Of a stretch of DNA of 37,219 nucleotides, positions 17,524 to 25,523 are shown piece after piece. The position numbers were made by a program, and so were the translations under genes. Source of the stretch: Prasinococcaceae sp. CCMP 1430 (Eukaryota > Prasinodermophyta > Palmophyllophyceae > Prasinococcales > Prasinococcaceae); NCBI GenBank assembly GCA_013416795.1, contig RQSC01000032.1, positions 350,271-387,489 on the forward strand, read 5' to 3'. The notes below the pieces were generated by a model, which did no database searches, was not told the origin of the DNA, and saw nothing but the letters and a program-made list of their open reading frames with translations. How positions within the stretch are numbered: the first letter of the stretch is position 1; each line of letters starts with the position of its first letter.

Positions 17524-18990
17524 TCACACCGCCGGCCTGAGGTGGTACGCCTTGGGCCTGAGCATGGCGGCGAGGCCGTCGTGGCCGAGCGTGGAGCCCA
17601 CGCCGCTGCTCCTGCGGCCGCTCCATGGGAGCTGCGGCGAGACGCGATCGCAGCAGTTCCAGTAGGCGGTGCCGACGTCGAGGCGCTCCAGGACGGCGCG
17701 CGCGGCGGCCTCGTCGGCCGACCACACCGACGCGGCCAGGCCGAAGTCGGACCGGTCCATCGCCGCGACGGCCTCCTCGTCCGAGGAGACGCTGGTGACG
17801 GCCACCACCGGCCCGAAGCTCTCCTGCGTCATCAGCGATGAGTCGCTCGCGGGATTGACGACGACTGCCGGCGAGCAGTACGAGCCGGACACCGCGAGTG
17901 TTGGGTGCACTACTGCTCCCCGCACGACCTTGCCACCCGACGCCGCCAGCTGTCCTTCGATGAAGTCTGGCTGCGTGGTGAGCGCCAGTGGGCCGATGTA
18001 CGTGTCCTTCTTCATGGGATCACCCACCACGAAGCTCCGCACCTTTGCCACGAGCGCGTCGGTGAACTCCTTCGCCACGTCCTCGTGCACGAAGATGCGC
18101 TCGACGGAGCAGCAGCTCTGGCCGCTGTTGTACATGGCGCCGTCAGCGAGCGCTTCCGCCGCCTTCGCCACATCCTCGACGTCGGCGCGCACGTAAGCGG
18201 CATCCTTGCCACCGAGTTCAAGTCCCACGCGTGCCAGACGCGGCGCTGCGGCTGCTGCAGCCGCCACGCTCCGCCCGGCCGCCACGCTGCCCGTGAAAAA
18301 CACGCCATCCGCGCCGCTCCCGGCGAGCGCCGCACCAATCTCCTTCCCCCCCTGCAGCACTGTGAAAACCCCCTCGGGTACGCCTGCGTCTGCGAGCAGC
18401 TCCCCGAGCACGTGGCCCGTCAGAGGTGTCACCTCGCTCGGCTTGAAGAGCACTGCGCTGCCTGTCGGCAGCGCGGCGCCAAGCACGTTGCTTGCGACGA
18501 AGTAAGGGTAGTTCCAAGCCCCGATGTTGGCGACAACCCCCAGCGGCTCGTACTCGGTCATTTCTCGCACACCGCCACGGACGCCCACCTCGCGCGGCGC
18601 TGCAGCCTCTTCTGCGTTGCGTGCGAGCCAAATCAGTCTTTCCGCCGTCGCGCGCACCTCGCCGCGTGCCTGCCCGAGAGGCTTGCCCATCTCGGCGGTG
18701 AGCACAGCCGCCAGGACGTCGGCTCGCTCGCGCAGCAGCCCGGCGGCGCGCTCCATGACCGCGATGCGCTCTGCAAAGCCTGCCGCCGCCCACTCGCGCT
18801 GCGCAGCGTGCGCCCTCCGCAAGGCTGTACCGACGTCCCCCACGGTTGCTGCGGCGACCTCGCCCATCACTCGGCCTGAGCTTGGGTTGAGCGACTGCAG
18901 CGCCGGCGCGCCGCCGCCAGCAGCGGCGGCGGCCGCCGCCGCTGCGGCCGACGTGAGCGCTCGCGCGCCACGCGGCCTGAGCGCCGCCAT
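17524..18990 (-). CDS. NAD(P)-dependent aldehyde dehydrogenase, probably mitochondrial
   Basis: 488 residues, one exon, normal ALDH length plus a short presequence. The cofactor-binding region has GAWNYPYF and LFKPSE; the Rossmann GxxxxG site is FFTGSVAAGRSV. The general base is the Glu of LELGGKD and the nucleophile is a Cys in NSGQSCCSVERIFVH. PMKKDTYIGPL, ESFGPVVAV, YWNCCDRVSP and LPWSGRRSSG complete the fold, and it ends PKAYHLR, as in a bacterial-type ALDH subgroup. It oxidises an aldehyde to the acid; the substrate cannot be told. The first about 25 residues (MAALRPRGARALTS and polyAla) look like a mitochondrial or plastid presequence. It starts 169-192 bases from the divergent SURF1 gene. 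Confidence 0.93.
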   Translation of the reverse strand: MAALRPRGARALTSAAAAAAAAAAGGGAPALQSLNPSSGRVMGEVAAATVGDVGTALRRAHAAQREWAAAGFAERIAVMERAAGLLRERADVLAAVLTAEMGKPLGQARGEVRATAERLIWLARNAEEAAAPREVGVRGGVREMTEYEPLGVVANIGAWNYPYFVASNVLGAALPTGSAVLFKPSEVTPLTGHVLGELLADAGVPEGVFTVLQGGKEIGAALAGSGADGVFFTGSVAAGRSVAAAAAAAPRLARVGLELGGKDAAYVRADVEDVAKAAEALADGAMYNSGQSCCSVERIFVHEDVAKEFTDALVAKVRSFVVGDPMKKDTYIGPLALTTQPDFIEGQLAASGGKVVRGAVVHPTLAVSGSYCSPAVVVNPASDSSLMTQESFGPVVAVTSVSSDEEAVAAMDRSDFGLAASVWSADEAAARAVLERLDVGTAYWNCCDRVSPQLPWSGRRSSGVGSTLGHDGLAAMLRPKAYHLRPAV

Positions 18991-19158
18991 CGCACCCGCT
19001 CAATGCTCGGTACGCACGCGCCCTCCCTCCCCCTCTCTCTCTCGCTCACTCTTGGCCGCGCGCGCGTCGGCGCCCTACGCGCGCGCTGTGGGCCAACACC
19101 CCCCTACCTGGCGCCTCTGCTGCGTCGCTGCAGCTCCTTGCGACAAGCGTACGTAGCC
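18991..19158. promoter_or_regulatory. Shared divergent promoter, aldehyde dehydrogenase and SURF1
   Basis: 168 bases between the two start regions, holding a pyrimidine run of CCCTCCCT and CTCTCT type at about 19021-19050. No TATA box is seen. It must serve both genes unless elements lie in coding sequence. Confidence 0.45.
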
Positions 19159-19181
19159 ATGAAATCGGGTGCGCTGCGCTC

Positions 19182-20522
19182 GTGTGTGCGCTCCGTGGCG
19201 GCGCGCCACTGTGCGCCGCCCGCAGCGTGGCGCCGCGCGGCGGCGCAGACGCTGCGGGTCGCGGGCTAGCTTCTCGCGCCTCGTGTCGGCGGGCGAGGCG
19301 CGTCGCATGGCGTCGACGCGCCTGGTCAGCGCCGCTCGCTCGCTCGAAGGGCGGCAGCAGCGGCACGGCGGCGAGGGCGGCGCCGGCGGCGCCGCCAGCA
19401 GCGACAGCGGAGGCGCCCGTTGCGGCGAGGCAGCGTGCACCGCGCTCACAGGATGCTGGCTCGCGCGGCGTCGGGCTGAGCTCGCTGGTATTGCTCGCGC
19501 CGTGCGTGGCCACGTTCGGGCTCGGCGTCTGGCAGCTGCGCAAGCGCTCCGACAAGGCCGATCTCGTCGAGCTGCGCCGCGAGCGGCTCGCGGCGCCGCC
19601 AATGCCGCTCGCGGCGGCCGTCGCGGCCGCACGCCACGCAGATGACGCTGGTGCGCAGCTCGAGTACCGTCGCATCCTTTGCGAGGGCGAGCTCGACCTG
19701 GACAGGGCGGTTTACGTCGGGCCGCGCACCATTGCGCGCGCCTTCGGCGCGTCCGAGCGCGGCTACCATCTGGTCGCACCCCTCGAGAGCGTGGATGGCG
19801 CTGGAGATGACACGCCCCCAGTGATGCTCAACTTCGGCTGGGTGCCGCTAGCATGGAAGGATGAGGGCGTGCCGGAGGATGTGAAGGCGAGGATAGTGTC
19901 GACATCGCTCGCAATGGCAGCAGAGGCTGAGGCCGAGGCTGCAGCGGCGCGCGCGGGCAGTATTGAGCATGCGGACCGAGGCACCGTCGCCACCGCTGCC
20001 GCTGCACCGCAGTTCCGGCGCGGCTGGCGGTCATGGCTCGGTCTCGGCTCAGGCAGCAAAGCTAATGACGCAGGCGGAGCCGTTTCGCATCAGACGGGGG
20101 TCAACAAGCTGCGCACACGCGTCGTGGCGGTTGCGCGCGGCAGCGAGACGCCCTCGGGATTCGTGCCACCGAACGACCCGAGCGCGAACGCGTGGTGGTT
20201 CTTCGACGCGGTGGCGATGGCCGAGGCGCGCGGCCTGCCGCCGGGCACGCCGCTGCTGGACGTGCTGCGCAGCGACACGCCGGACAGTGGCTCAGGAGCT
20301 CTGGCGCTCTCGGTGCTCGACCCGCGAGCGATCCCCGCCGCTCGCGCCCCGCCGCTCTCAAAGGCCGCCGGCGAATTCCTGAAGTTCCCGACCATGCCCG
20401 ACGGCCACCTTCAGTACTCGCTGACGTGGTTCGCGCTGTCGGCGGCCACGAGCATCATGGCCTACCAGCGGCTGCGCCAGCACATTCTGCCCAAGGCGCC
20501 GCGTGCGCGCAATCGAGCGTAG
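19182..20522 (+). CDS. SURF1: SURF1, cytochrome c oxidase assembly factor
   Basis: About 446 residues, longer than usual (about 300) because of a long presequence and an Ala-rich insertion. The first helix VLLAPCVATFGLGVWQLRKRSDK carries the family GxWQxxR motif. EYRRILCEGELDLDRAVYVGPR, MLNFGWVPLAW, FVPPNDPSANAWWFFD and the C-terminal DGHLQYSLTWFALSAATS helix all fit SURF1/SHY1. It helps insert heme a into COX1 in the inner mitochondrial membrane. The start is uncertain: the listed one is a GTG. ATG 19159 in another frame encodes a textbook presequence (MKSGALRSCVRSVAARH) and stops at 19269. ATG 19307 in the third frame also looks presequence-like. A short unseen intron or a one-base error probably links one of them. 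Confidence 0.88.
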   Translation: MCALRGGAPLCAARSVAPRGGADAAGRGLASRASCRRARRVAWRRRAWSAPLARSKGGSSGTAARAAPAAPPAATAEAPVAARQRAPRSQDAGSRGVGLSSLVLLAPCVATFGLGVWQLRKRSDKADLVELRRERLAAPPMPLAAAVAAARHADDAGAQLEYRRILCEGELDLDRAVYVGPRTIARAFGASERGYHLVAPLESVDGAGDDTPPVMLNFGWVPLAWKDEGVPEDVKARIVSTSLAMAAEAEAEAAAARAGSIEHADRGTVATAAAAPQFRRGWRSWLGLGSGSKANDAGGAVSHQTGVNKLRTRVVAVARGSETPSGFVPPNDPSANAWWFFDAVAMAEARGLPPGTPLLDVLRSDTPDSGSGALALSVLDPRAIPAARAPPLSKAAGEFLKFPTMPDGHLQYSLTWFALSAATSIMAYQRLRQHILPKAPRARNRA

Positions 20523-20561
20523 CCTTGGAGTGCGAGCATTGCACCCTCACGCGTTATTTAT

Positions 20562-20566
20562 TTACA
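20562..20566 (-). terminator. TGTAA poly(A) signal, Rossmann gene
   Basis: TGTAA on the - strand, 46 bases beyond the stop of the Rossmann-fold gene, within an AT island (about 20551-20587) between two convergent 3' ends. Confidence 0.55.
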
Positions 20567-20612
20567 CATAGACTATCTGATAACAAGTGTCCGCACAGCC
20601 GCGAGCGAGCGC

Positions 20613-21842
20613 TCAGCTGGCCCTCGATGCAAACCTGGCGTCGACGACCATGGGCGCCTTTCCTCGCCAAGCCATCCAAACGGTATCATCGGTCAGGGCA
20701 TCGGCGATGAATGCCCCCACCGCCTCGATGTGCGTCTCCTGTCGTGGGAACGTGCGCACAAGCGACGGCCGTCAGCGCGAGCAAGCGAGGGAGCGGGCGA
20801 GGGAGTGAGCCAGCGCGCGAGCAGTCGCGCACTTTGGCGTCGAAGATCCCATTCAAGAGAGTCGGCGACGCGACGTATGCGTCGCCGACGCCCTCAAGGA
20901 GGTCGTCTGGGCGCACAATGACTCGCTCGATGGCCGCGCAGCTCCCCGATGCGTCTGCGACCACACGCGCAGCCTCCACGTTATCCGCCTGCGGCGGCAA
21001 GAGCGCCGCGAGCGCCATGAGGAAGGCACGCTCGCCTGGAGAGCGTAGCGCACGCTCGCTGCCGTCCGGATTGTCCACACCAGCGGAACTGAGCAGGACG
21101 AGGCGGAACGGTTCGACATCGCTGGTGGCGACGGCGCTAGCACTAGCGCTCACGCCCACGCCCGCCGCCGCGTCGCATACGAGCGCCGCTGCGTCTGCCA
21201 CGAGCCGCGCTGACGGCCCGTAGATGCCCTCAAAGGACAGGTTGTGGCCCAGACAGCACACACACGCACGACAGTCGCGCAGCAACTCGCCCATCGACTG
21301 GACGGACGTCGCGGTGATCTCCGCCTCGGCGACCTCGAAGAGGGGATTCCGCGCAATGGCTGGATCCAGCCGAGACGCCGAGCGTACCACCTGTGCAGTG
21401 TAGGAGCGAAGTGTGTGGGTATCGTTTAGCTGGGCGCGCGCATATCTCGCGCGCGTGTTGCCGAGCGCACCTCTGGCAGCGCAGCAAGCACAGGCGCACG
21501 CACCCCGCGCACGCTGCTACCTCTCTCCAGCAGTGCGGCGCTCACTGCAGCGCCGACGCGCCCGTTGGCACCGAGCACCAACACCTTGCCGCCTCGCACG
21601 CTCGTGCCCTCCGCGGCGGCCGCAAACGCGTCCACCTCCCCCCTTGCGACTGTGCTGTCCATCGCATGCGCGCGCGGGACGAGCATGCCTTCGGAGGCGC
21701 CAGCGGCGCCGAGCGCGGCCGCGAACAGCACCGCACGCCGGCCGCACGGCAGCGCCGCGCTGCATGCCGCCGCCGAGCGCGTTCGCGCCATACGTCGCCC
21801 GCGGCCACCCGGCACTGCGGCACGAGCCGCCGTTGCCAGCAT
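20613..21842 (-). CDS. Plastid-targeted NAD(P)-binding Rossmann protein
   Basis: Three exons, 21842-21504, 21390-20833 and 20738-20613, about 340 residues. The N-terminus is Ala/Arg-rich, then GRRAVLFAAALGAAGASEG ending in a PRAHA-like cleavage site, resembling a bipartite plastid/thylakoid transit peptide. KVLVLGANGRVGAAVSAALLERG is the glycine-rich NAD(P) loop of atypical short-chain dehydrogenases (NAD-dependent epimerase/NmrA-like). RLVLLSSAGVDNP and VIVRPDDLLEG fit the later strands. The last exon adds IEAVGAFIADALTDD and VWMAWRGKAPMV, the usual end of plastid members. The substrate is unknown; many relatives act in pigment, lipid or photosystem metabolism. It starts 154 bases from a divergent membrane-protein gene. 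The splice joins are inferred but keep phase 0 throughout. Confidence 0.78.
20739..20832 (-). other. Second intron of the Rossmann gene
   Basis: 94 bases, donor GTGCGC, acceptor CGACAG. CGCTGAC at 20771-20777 on the - strand places the branch A 33 bases from the acceptor. Removing it extends the protein by a 41-residue exon with a family-like end. Confidence 0.82.
21391..21503 (-). other. First intron of the Rossmann gene
   Basis: 113 bases, donor GTGCGT, acceptor TGCACAG, phase 0. It lacks CTGAC; GCTAAAC at 21424-21430 is the likely branch site. Confidence 0.7.
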
Positions 21843-21996
21843 TGCGCCGTGCCTATCTGCGTGCCCGCCTGCGGGCGCGTCAGTGGCGCTGACATTTCCT
21901 GCAGACGAATTCGAAGAGATATTTCGCTCGCATGCGGTGCCACATCAGCGCACGACCCCACCTGCGGCGGGGCGGTGGGCAGGTCCGCCAGGGGTG

Positions 21997-22946
21997 ATGT
22001 CGGAGCTGCGCCAGCGGCCCGCGGCCGCGGGCGCCGCGCGCAAGGGGGCGCTCGACAGGGCGGCGAGCGTGGCGGTGCCGGCGCTCGCATCCGCCGCCTC
22101 GGCGCTCGAGCCTACGCCATCCCACACGCGCGGCGAGCGGTGCAGGCGGCGGGCGCCGCTCGCGCCGCGCTGCCCTCCGCTGCGCTGCAGTGCGCGCTCG
22201 GCGTCGCGCTGCTTCTCTTCGGCGCCGCGTTCCGCGCGACAGCTGCCGCGGCCGAGGCGTGGATTCTCGCGGCCGACGAGCCGCTGCGTGCCGCGCTCAG
22301 GGAAATTGGCGACCACGTAGAGGCCATCGCTGTGGCGAGTGCGGAGGACGACAAGAAGGACGACGATGGCGATGGAATCGCAGACGTCAAGCAAATCGAC
22401 GACGCGCAGCTCGCACGCCGCAAGGCAGACCTCTTCCTCGCCACAGTGGACCCGCACGAGCTCGGGCGAGCGATGAGCGTGGCGTACGCCGGCCTACTGG
22501 CGGTGCTCGCGACGCTACGGGCGAAGTTTGCTGCCACGGTTGCATTGGGCGCATATCTCGGTCAGCAGGTCCACGAGCTGTGCGGCGCTGCGCTCGAGCG
22601 CAAACTGAAGGAGAGTCTACCCGATGGCCACGCCAAGTGGGCGCGTGCTGCAGCCAAGAGCGCGACGGGAGCTCTCGGTGTCGCCATCGCTTGGGCGCTC
22701 TCGTCGGCGCTGGCGGCCGCGCACTCGGCGCTTCGGGGTGCCAACCTGGCGGTTGATGGCGGCCTCGCGCTCATGGGCGTGAAACCGACCCCGGAGGCGC
22801 GGCAGCTTGTCGTCTACGCCCTCGCCGCGTGCGGATTTTACTTTCAACTGCTGCACGGCTTCGGCCTCCCTTTTCTGCTCAGCGTGGTGCTCTTTCCAGC
22901 GGTCCTGATAGAGAAGGCCATCACCTTCCTCGTCTACGTGCTCTGA
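21997..22946 (+). CDS. Multi-pass membrane protein with EF-hand-like loop (frame break near start)
   Basis: ATG 21997 begins MSELRQRPAAAGAARKG, but the main frame changes between 22069 and 22145. Downstream come a hydrophobic helix (ALGVALLLFGAAFRATAAAA), then DDDGDGIADVKQIDD, an acidic loop like an EF-hand calcium site. DPHELGRAMSVAYAGLLAVLATLRAKFAATVALGAYLG, a re-entrant or TM segment (GALGVAIAWALSSALAAAHS), and a C-terminal hydrophobic end (FYFQLLHGFGLPFLLSVVLF) follow. Total is about 290 residues. I do not recognise a named family; similar EF-loop membrane proteins exist in algae and protists. The break is a possible 71- or 77-base intron (acceptor at 22144-22145, phase 0) or a one-base deletion in the read. 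The frame choice downstream is clear from composition. Confidence 0.65.
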
Positions 22947-23226
22947 GAGCGGAAGAGCTGCTAGAATCCGAGGGGCGACGAAGGACGCATGCGCGTCGCC
23001 ACTGTCTCTTCGCGGCTTCGAAGCGGCCGGGGCACTGCACGGTGCGAGACGGTGTACCGTAGAGAGCGGTGGGTAGTTAGGACGGTGCAGAAAAGCACAC
23101 AGATACGCGCGGTCGCGTTCTCACCAACGTACACATTCACTTGTATTACAGAGGAGAGCCGCGGGGTGTGCGCTCGTGCACGGCGTGCGCGCGAGGCGCC
23201 GCGTGTCGAGCGCTGCTTGCAGTCCT
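22947..23226. other. Convergent 3' space of the membrane and DUF218 genes
   Basis: 280 bases with no gene. The only signal I see is TGTAA on the - strand at 23146-23150. Confidence 0.4.
23146..23150 (-). terminator. TGTAA poly(A) signal, DUF218 gene
   Basis: TGTAA on the - strand, 76 bases past the DUF218 stop, in the shared 3' space with the convergent membrane-protein gene. Confidence 0.5.
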
Positions 23227-24845
23227 TCAGAGCCAACCGCGCGAGGCGTACAGCGCCAAGGCAGCGAGCTCACGCGCAAAGTCGAATATTGCGATAGCTT
23301 CTTGCCGCAGCCGCTCGCCGACGAGGAAGCCGCTCTCGTCGGAGGGTGTTTCGGCGCACGTGCCCTCTTGAGGGCGCGCACTCTCTCGCACATCCACGGA
23401 CGCACTTGTTGCGCGCAGCGCGAGCATGTCATCGCGCTCCTGCCGCCACGAGCCCGCGCCCGCGGGTGCCGCGATGACCATCGGTGGCGTGCCGCCGTAG
23501 CGCTCCGCGGCCACACGTCTAAAGACGCGCAGCGCACGCAGCGTGTGAAAGCGGCTGGTGACTACGAGCACTTCTGTCACCTGCGTGGACGCCGTCGGAG
23601 CGTCGCTGCCCAACTCGTTGCTGCCATCGGTGCCGCCGATGAAGTGCTTGTCGAGCACTGCTAAGCTGTGCACAGCGTTGGTGCGAGTAGACACGGAACG
23701 GTCCTCAACGAGCAGCGCGGCGGCGGGCGCGCCCATGCGCAGCGCCATGTCGCGCATCGCGGCCGCCTCGGAGGTGCTGCGGTGCTCGCCCGTGCCTCCC
23801 GACAGCAGAATTGCGTCGCAGCGGCGACTGCGCAGCAGTCGCACGCCCGCAGCAACACGCGCACGCAGCGCTGGCGCATCCAGGTCGCAGCCGAGCACGA
23901 TGGCGACGCACATGCCCGCCTCGAGCTCGTTCGCTGCGCTGGCCCGCGCGTGGCGCGTAACGCCTGCCCTGGCAGTCGGTTGCCGCCGCGCGCCGTCGGC
24001 AGGGGCTCCAGCCGCCCACGCGAGCGCGCCGTGCAGCCCCCACAGCGCGGGGCTCACGCCGGCGGCGGCGANNNNNNNNNNNNNNNNNNNNNNNNNNNNN
24101 NNNNNNNNNNNNNNNNNNNNNNNNNNNNNNNNNNNNNNNNNNNNNNNNNNNNNNNNNNNNNNNNNNNNNNNNNNNNNNNNNNNNNNNNNNNNNNNNNNNN
24201 NNNNNNNNNNNNNNNNNNNNNNNNNNNNNNNNNNNNNNNNNNNNNNNNNNNNNNNNNNNNNNNNNNNNNNNNNNNNNNNNNNNNNNNNNNNNNNNNNNNN
24301 NNNNNNNNNNNNNNNNNNNNNNNNNNNNNNNNNNNNNNNNNNNNNNNNNNNNNNNNNNNNNNNNNNNNNNNNNNNNNNNNNNNNNNNNNNNNNNNNNNNN
24401 NNNNNNNNNNNNNNNNNNNNNNNNNNNNNNNNNNNNNNNNNNNNNNNNNNNNNNNNNNNNNNNNNNNNNNNNNNNNNNNNNNNNNNNNNNNNNNNNNNNN
24501 NNNNNNNNNNNNNNNNNNNNNNNNNNNNNNNNNNNNNNNNNNNNNNNNNNNNNNNNNNNNNNNNNNNNNNNNNNNNNNNNNNNNNNNNNNNNNNNNNNNN
24601 NNNNNNNNNNNNNNNNNNNNNNNNNNNNNNNNNNNNNNNNNNNNNNNNNNNNNNNNNNNNNNNNNNNNNNNNNNNNNNNNNNNNNNNNNNNNNNNNNNNN
24701 NNNNNNNNNNNNNNNNNNNNNNNNNNNNNNNNNNNNNNNNNNNNNNNNNNNNNNNNNNNNNNNNNNNNNNNNNNNNNNNNCGCGCGGCGGCGGCGGCCTC
24801 TGCGGCGGCACGCCGCAGCGCGCCGGCGGCGCGCGACAGCAGCAT
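23227..24845 (-). CDS. DUF218 (YdcF/SanA-like) protein, interrupted by an assembly gap
   Basis: The C-terminal part, 23227-24071, encodes a DUF218 domain: CVAIVLGCDLDAPALRARVAAG, DAILLSGGTGEHRSTSEAAAM, LLVEDRSVSTRTNAVHS and VLVVTSRFHTLRALRVF. These are the family's Rossmann-like strands and the conserved SGG, SEA and STxxN motifs. Bacterial relatives are envelope proteins of uncertain enzymatic role. Across the gap, ATG 24845 begins MLLSRAAGALRRAAAEAAAA, a good organelle or signal-type leader, so I place the start there. The gap of 709 Ns does not keep these two parts in one frame, so it is either mis-sized or contains an intron. The protein ends ALALYASRGWL. Confidence 0.75.
24072..24780. 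other. Assembly gap, 709 Ns
   Basis: Undetermined bases flanked on both sides by GCG repeats, which explains failed assembly. It removes the middle of the DUF218 gene. Confidence 0.97.
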
Positions 24846-25523
24846 GGCGCCCCAACCGCCCACCACACACACTACCACCAACCCGCGCCCCCCTCCGGCC
24901 GCAGCCACCTGCCACAGCCCGCCTGCGCCGCGAGCGCGCCGTGTGGCACTCCTGCGCGGCAGCGCGCAGCGCCTGCCACGATTAGAAACCCTAAATCCCA
25001 AACCGTGCGAAACCACGGATTGGTTTCCAATCCGCAGGGCCTCCCCCTTTTTACAATCAAAGACGTGCTCAAACTCGCGGAAACATCGAGACGAACGCCC
25101 GATCCGCGGTTTGGAGCGCGCCAAAGGCGCAATGATCAAGTGATGGATTGTCGCCGCGAAACCTTAACTCCGCCGCGCTGGCTGTTGCGTGTGTCTGTTC
25201 CCCCGCCGGACCGGCGCTGCCGGTGAGCGCGCGCGCGGGTGCGCGTGCCCGTGCGGGGTACCCCCCACCCACCCACCCACCCACGCACCAGCACACACAC
25301 TGACACCCCCGGGGCGTGCCACACGGCGAGCGCGCCGCGAGGCCGGCTTCAAACTGCTCGTCGCGCTCGCGCACGCGCACCTTTCGCGTGGCGGCCGACG
25401 GAGGGGGCTCCCTCGCGTGTTCCCGCCGCGGCGCACACCGCGCGGCGGTGCTCCACCCCACCCAACCACCAACACCCACCAACACACACGCGCGCACCCA
25501 CACGCCTGGCCGGGGCGGGTGCT
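24846..25523. other. Divergent upstream region with telo-box and CCCA repeats
   Basis: 678 bases between the DUF218 and EGF/PPC starts. An AT-richer island (about 24980-25170) carries AAACCCTAAATCCC at 24986-24999, a telo-box-like motif known from plant promoters. A perfect hairpin GGATTGG-TTT-CCAATCC lies at 25017-25033 and another, GCGCC-AAA-GGCGC, at 25118-25130. Then come two CACCC tracts (25261-25287, 25452-25502) before the EGF/PPC start. A small ATG frame at 25142 ends next to a GTGAGC donor-like site (25222), and could be an upstream exon. I could not confirm that. Confidence 0.5.
25261..25287. repeat. (CCCA)n tract
   Basis: Tandem CCCA/CCCAC units; the opposite strand reads (TGGG)n and could fold as a G-quadruplex. 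A looser copy lies at 25452-25502, just before the EGF/PPC gene. Confidence 0.8.

Noticed and set aside
23227-25143. Several long frames running through the 709-N gap on both strands
   Set aside because: They are open only because N has no stop codons. Only the DUF218 part and the 24845 leader have protein-like content.
24980-25180. Possible small structured RNA in the AT-richer island
   Set aside because: Short hairpins are present, but no tRNA, snRNA or snoRNA signature could be recognised.
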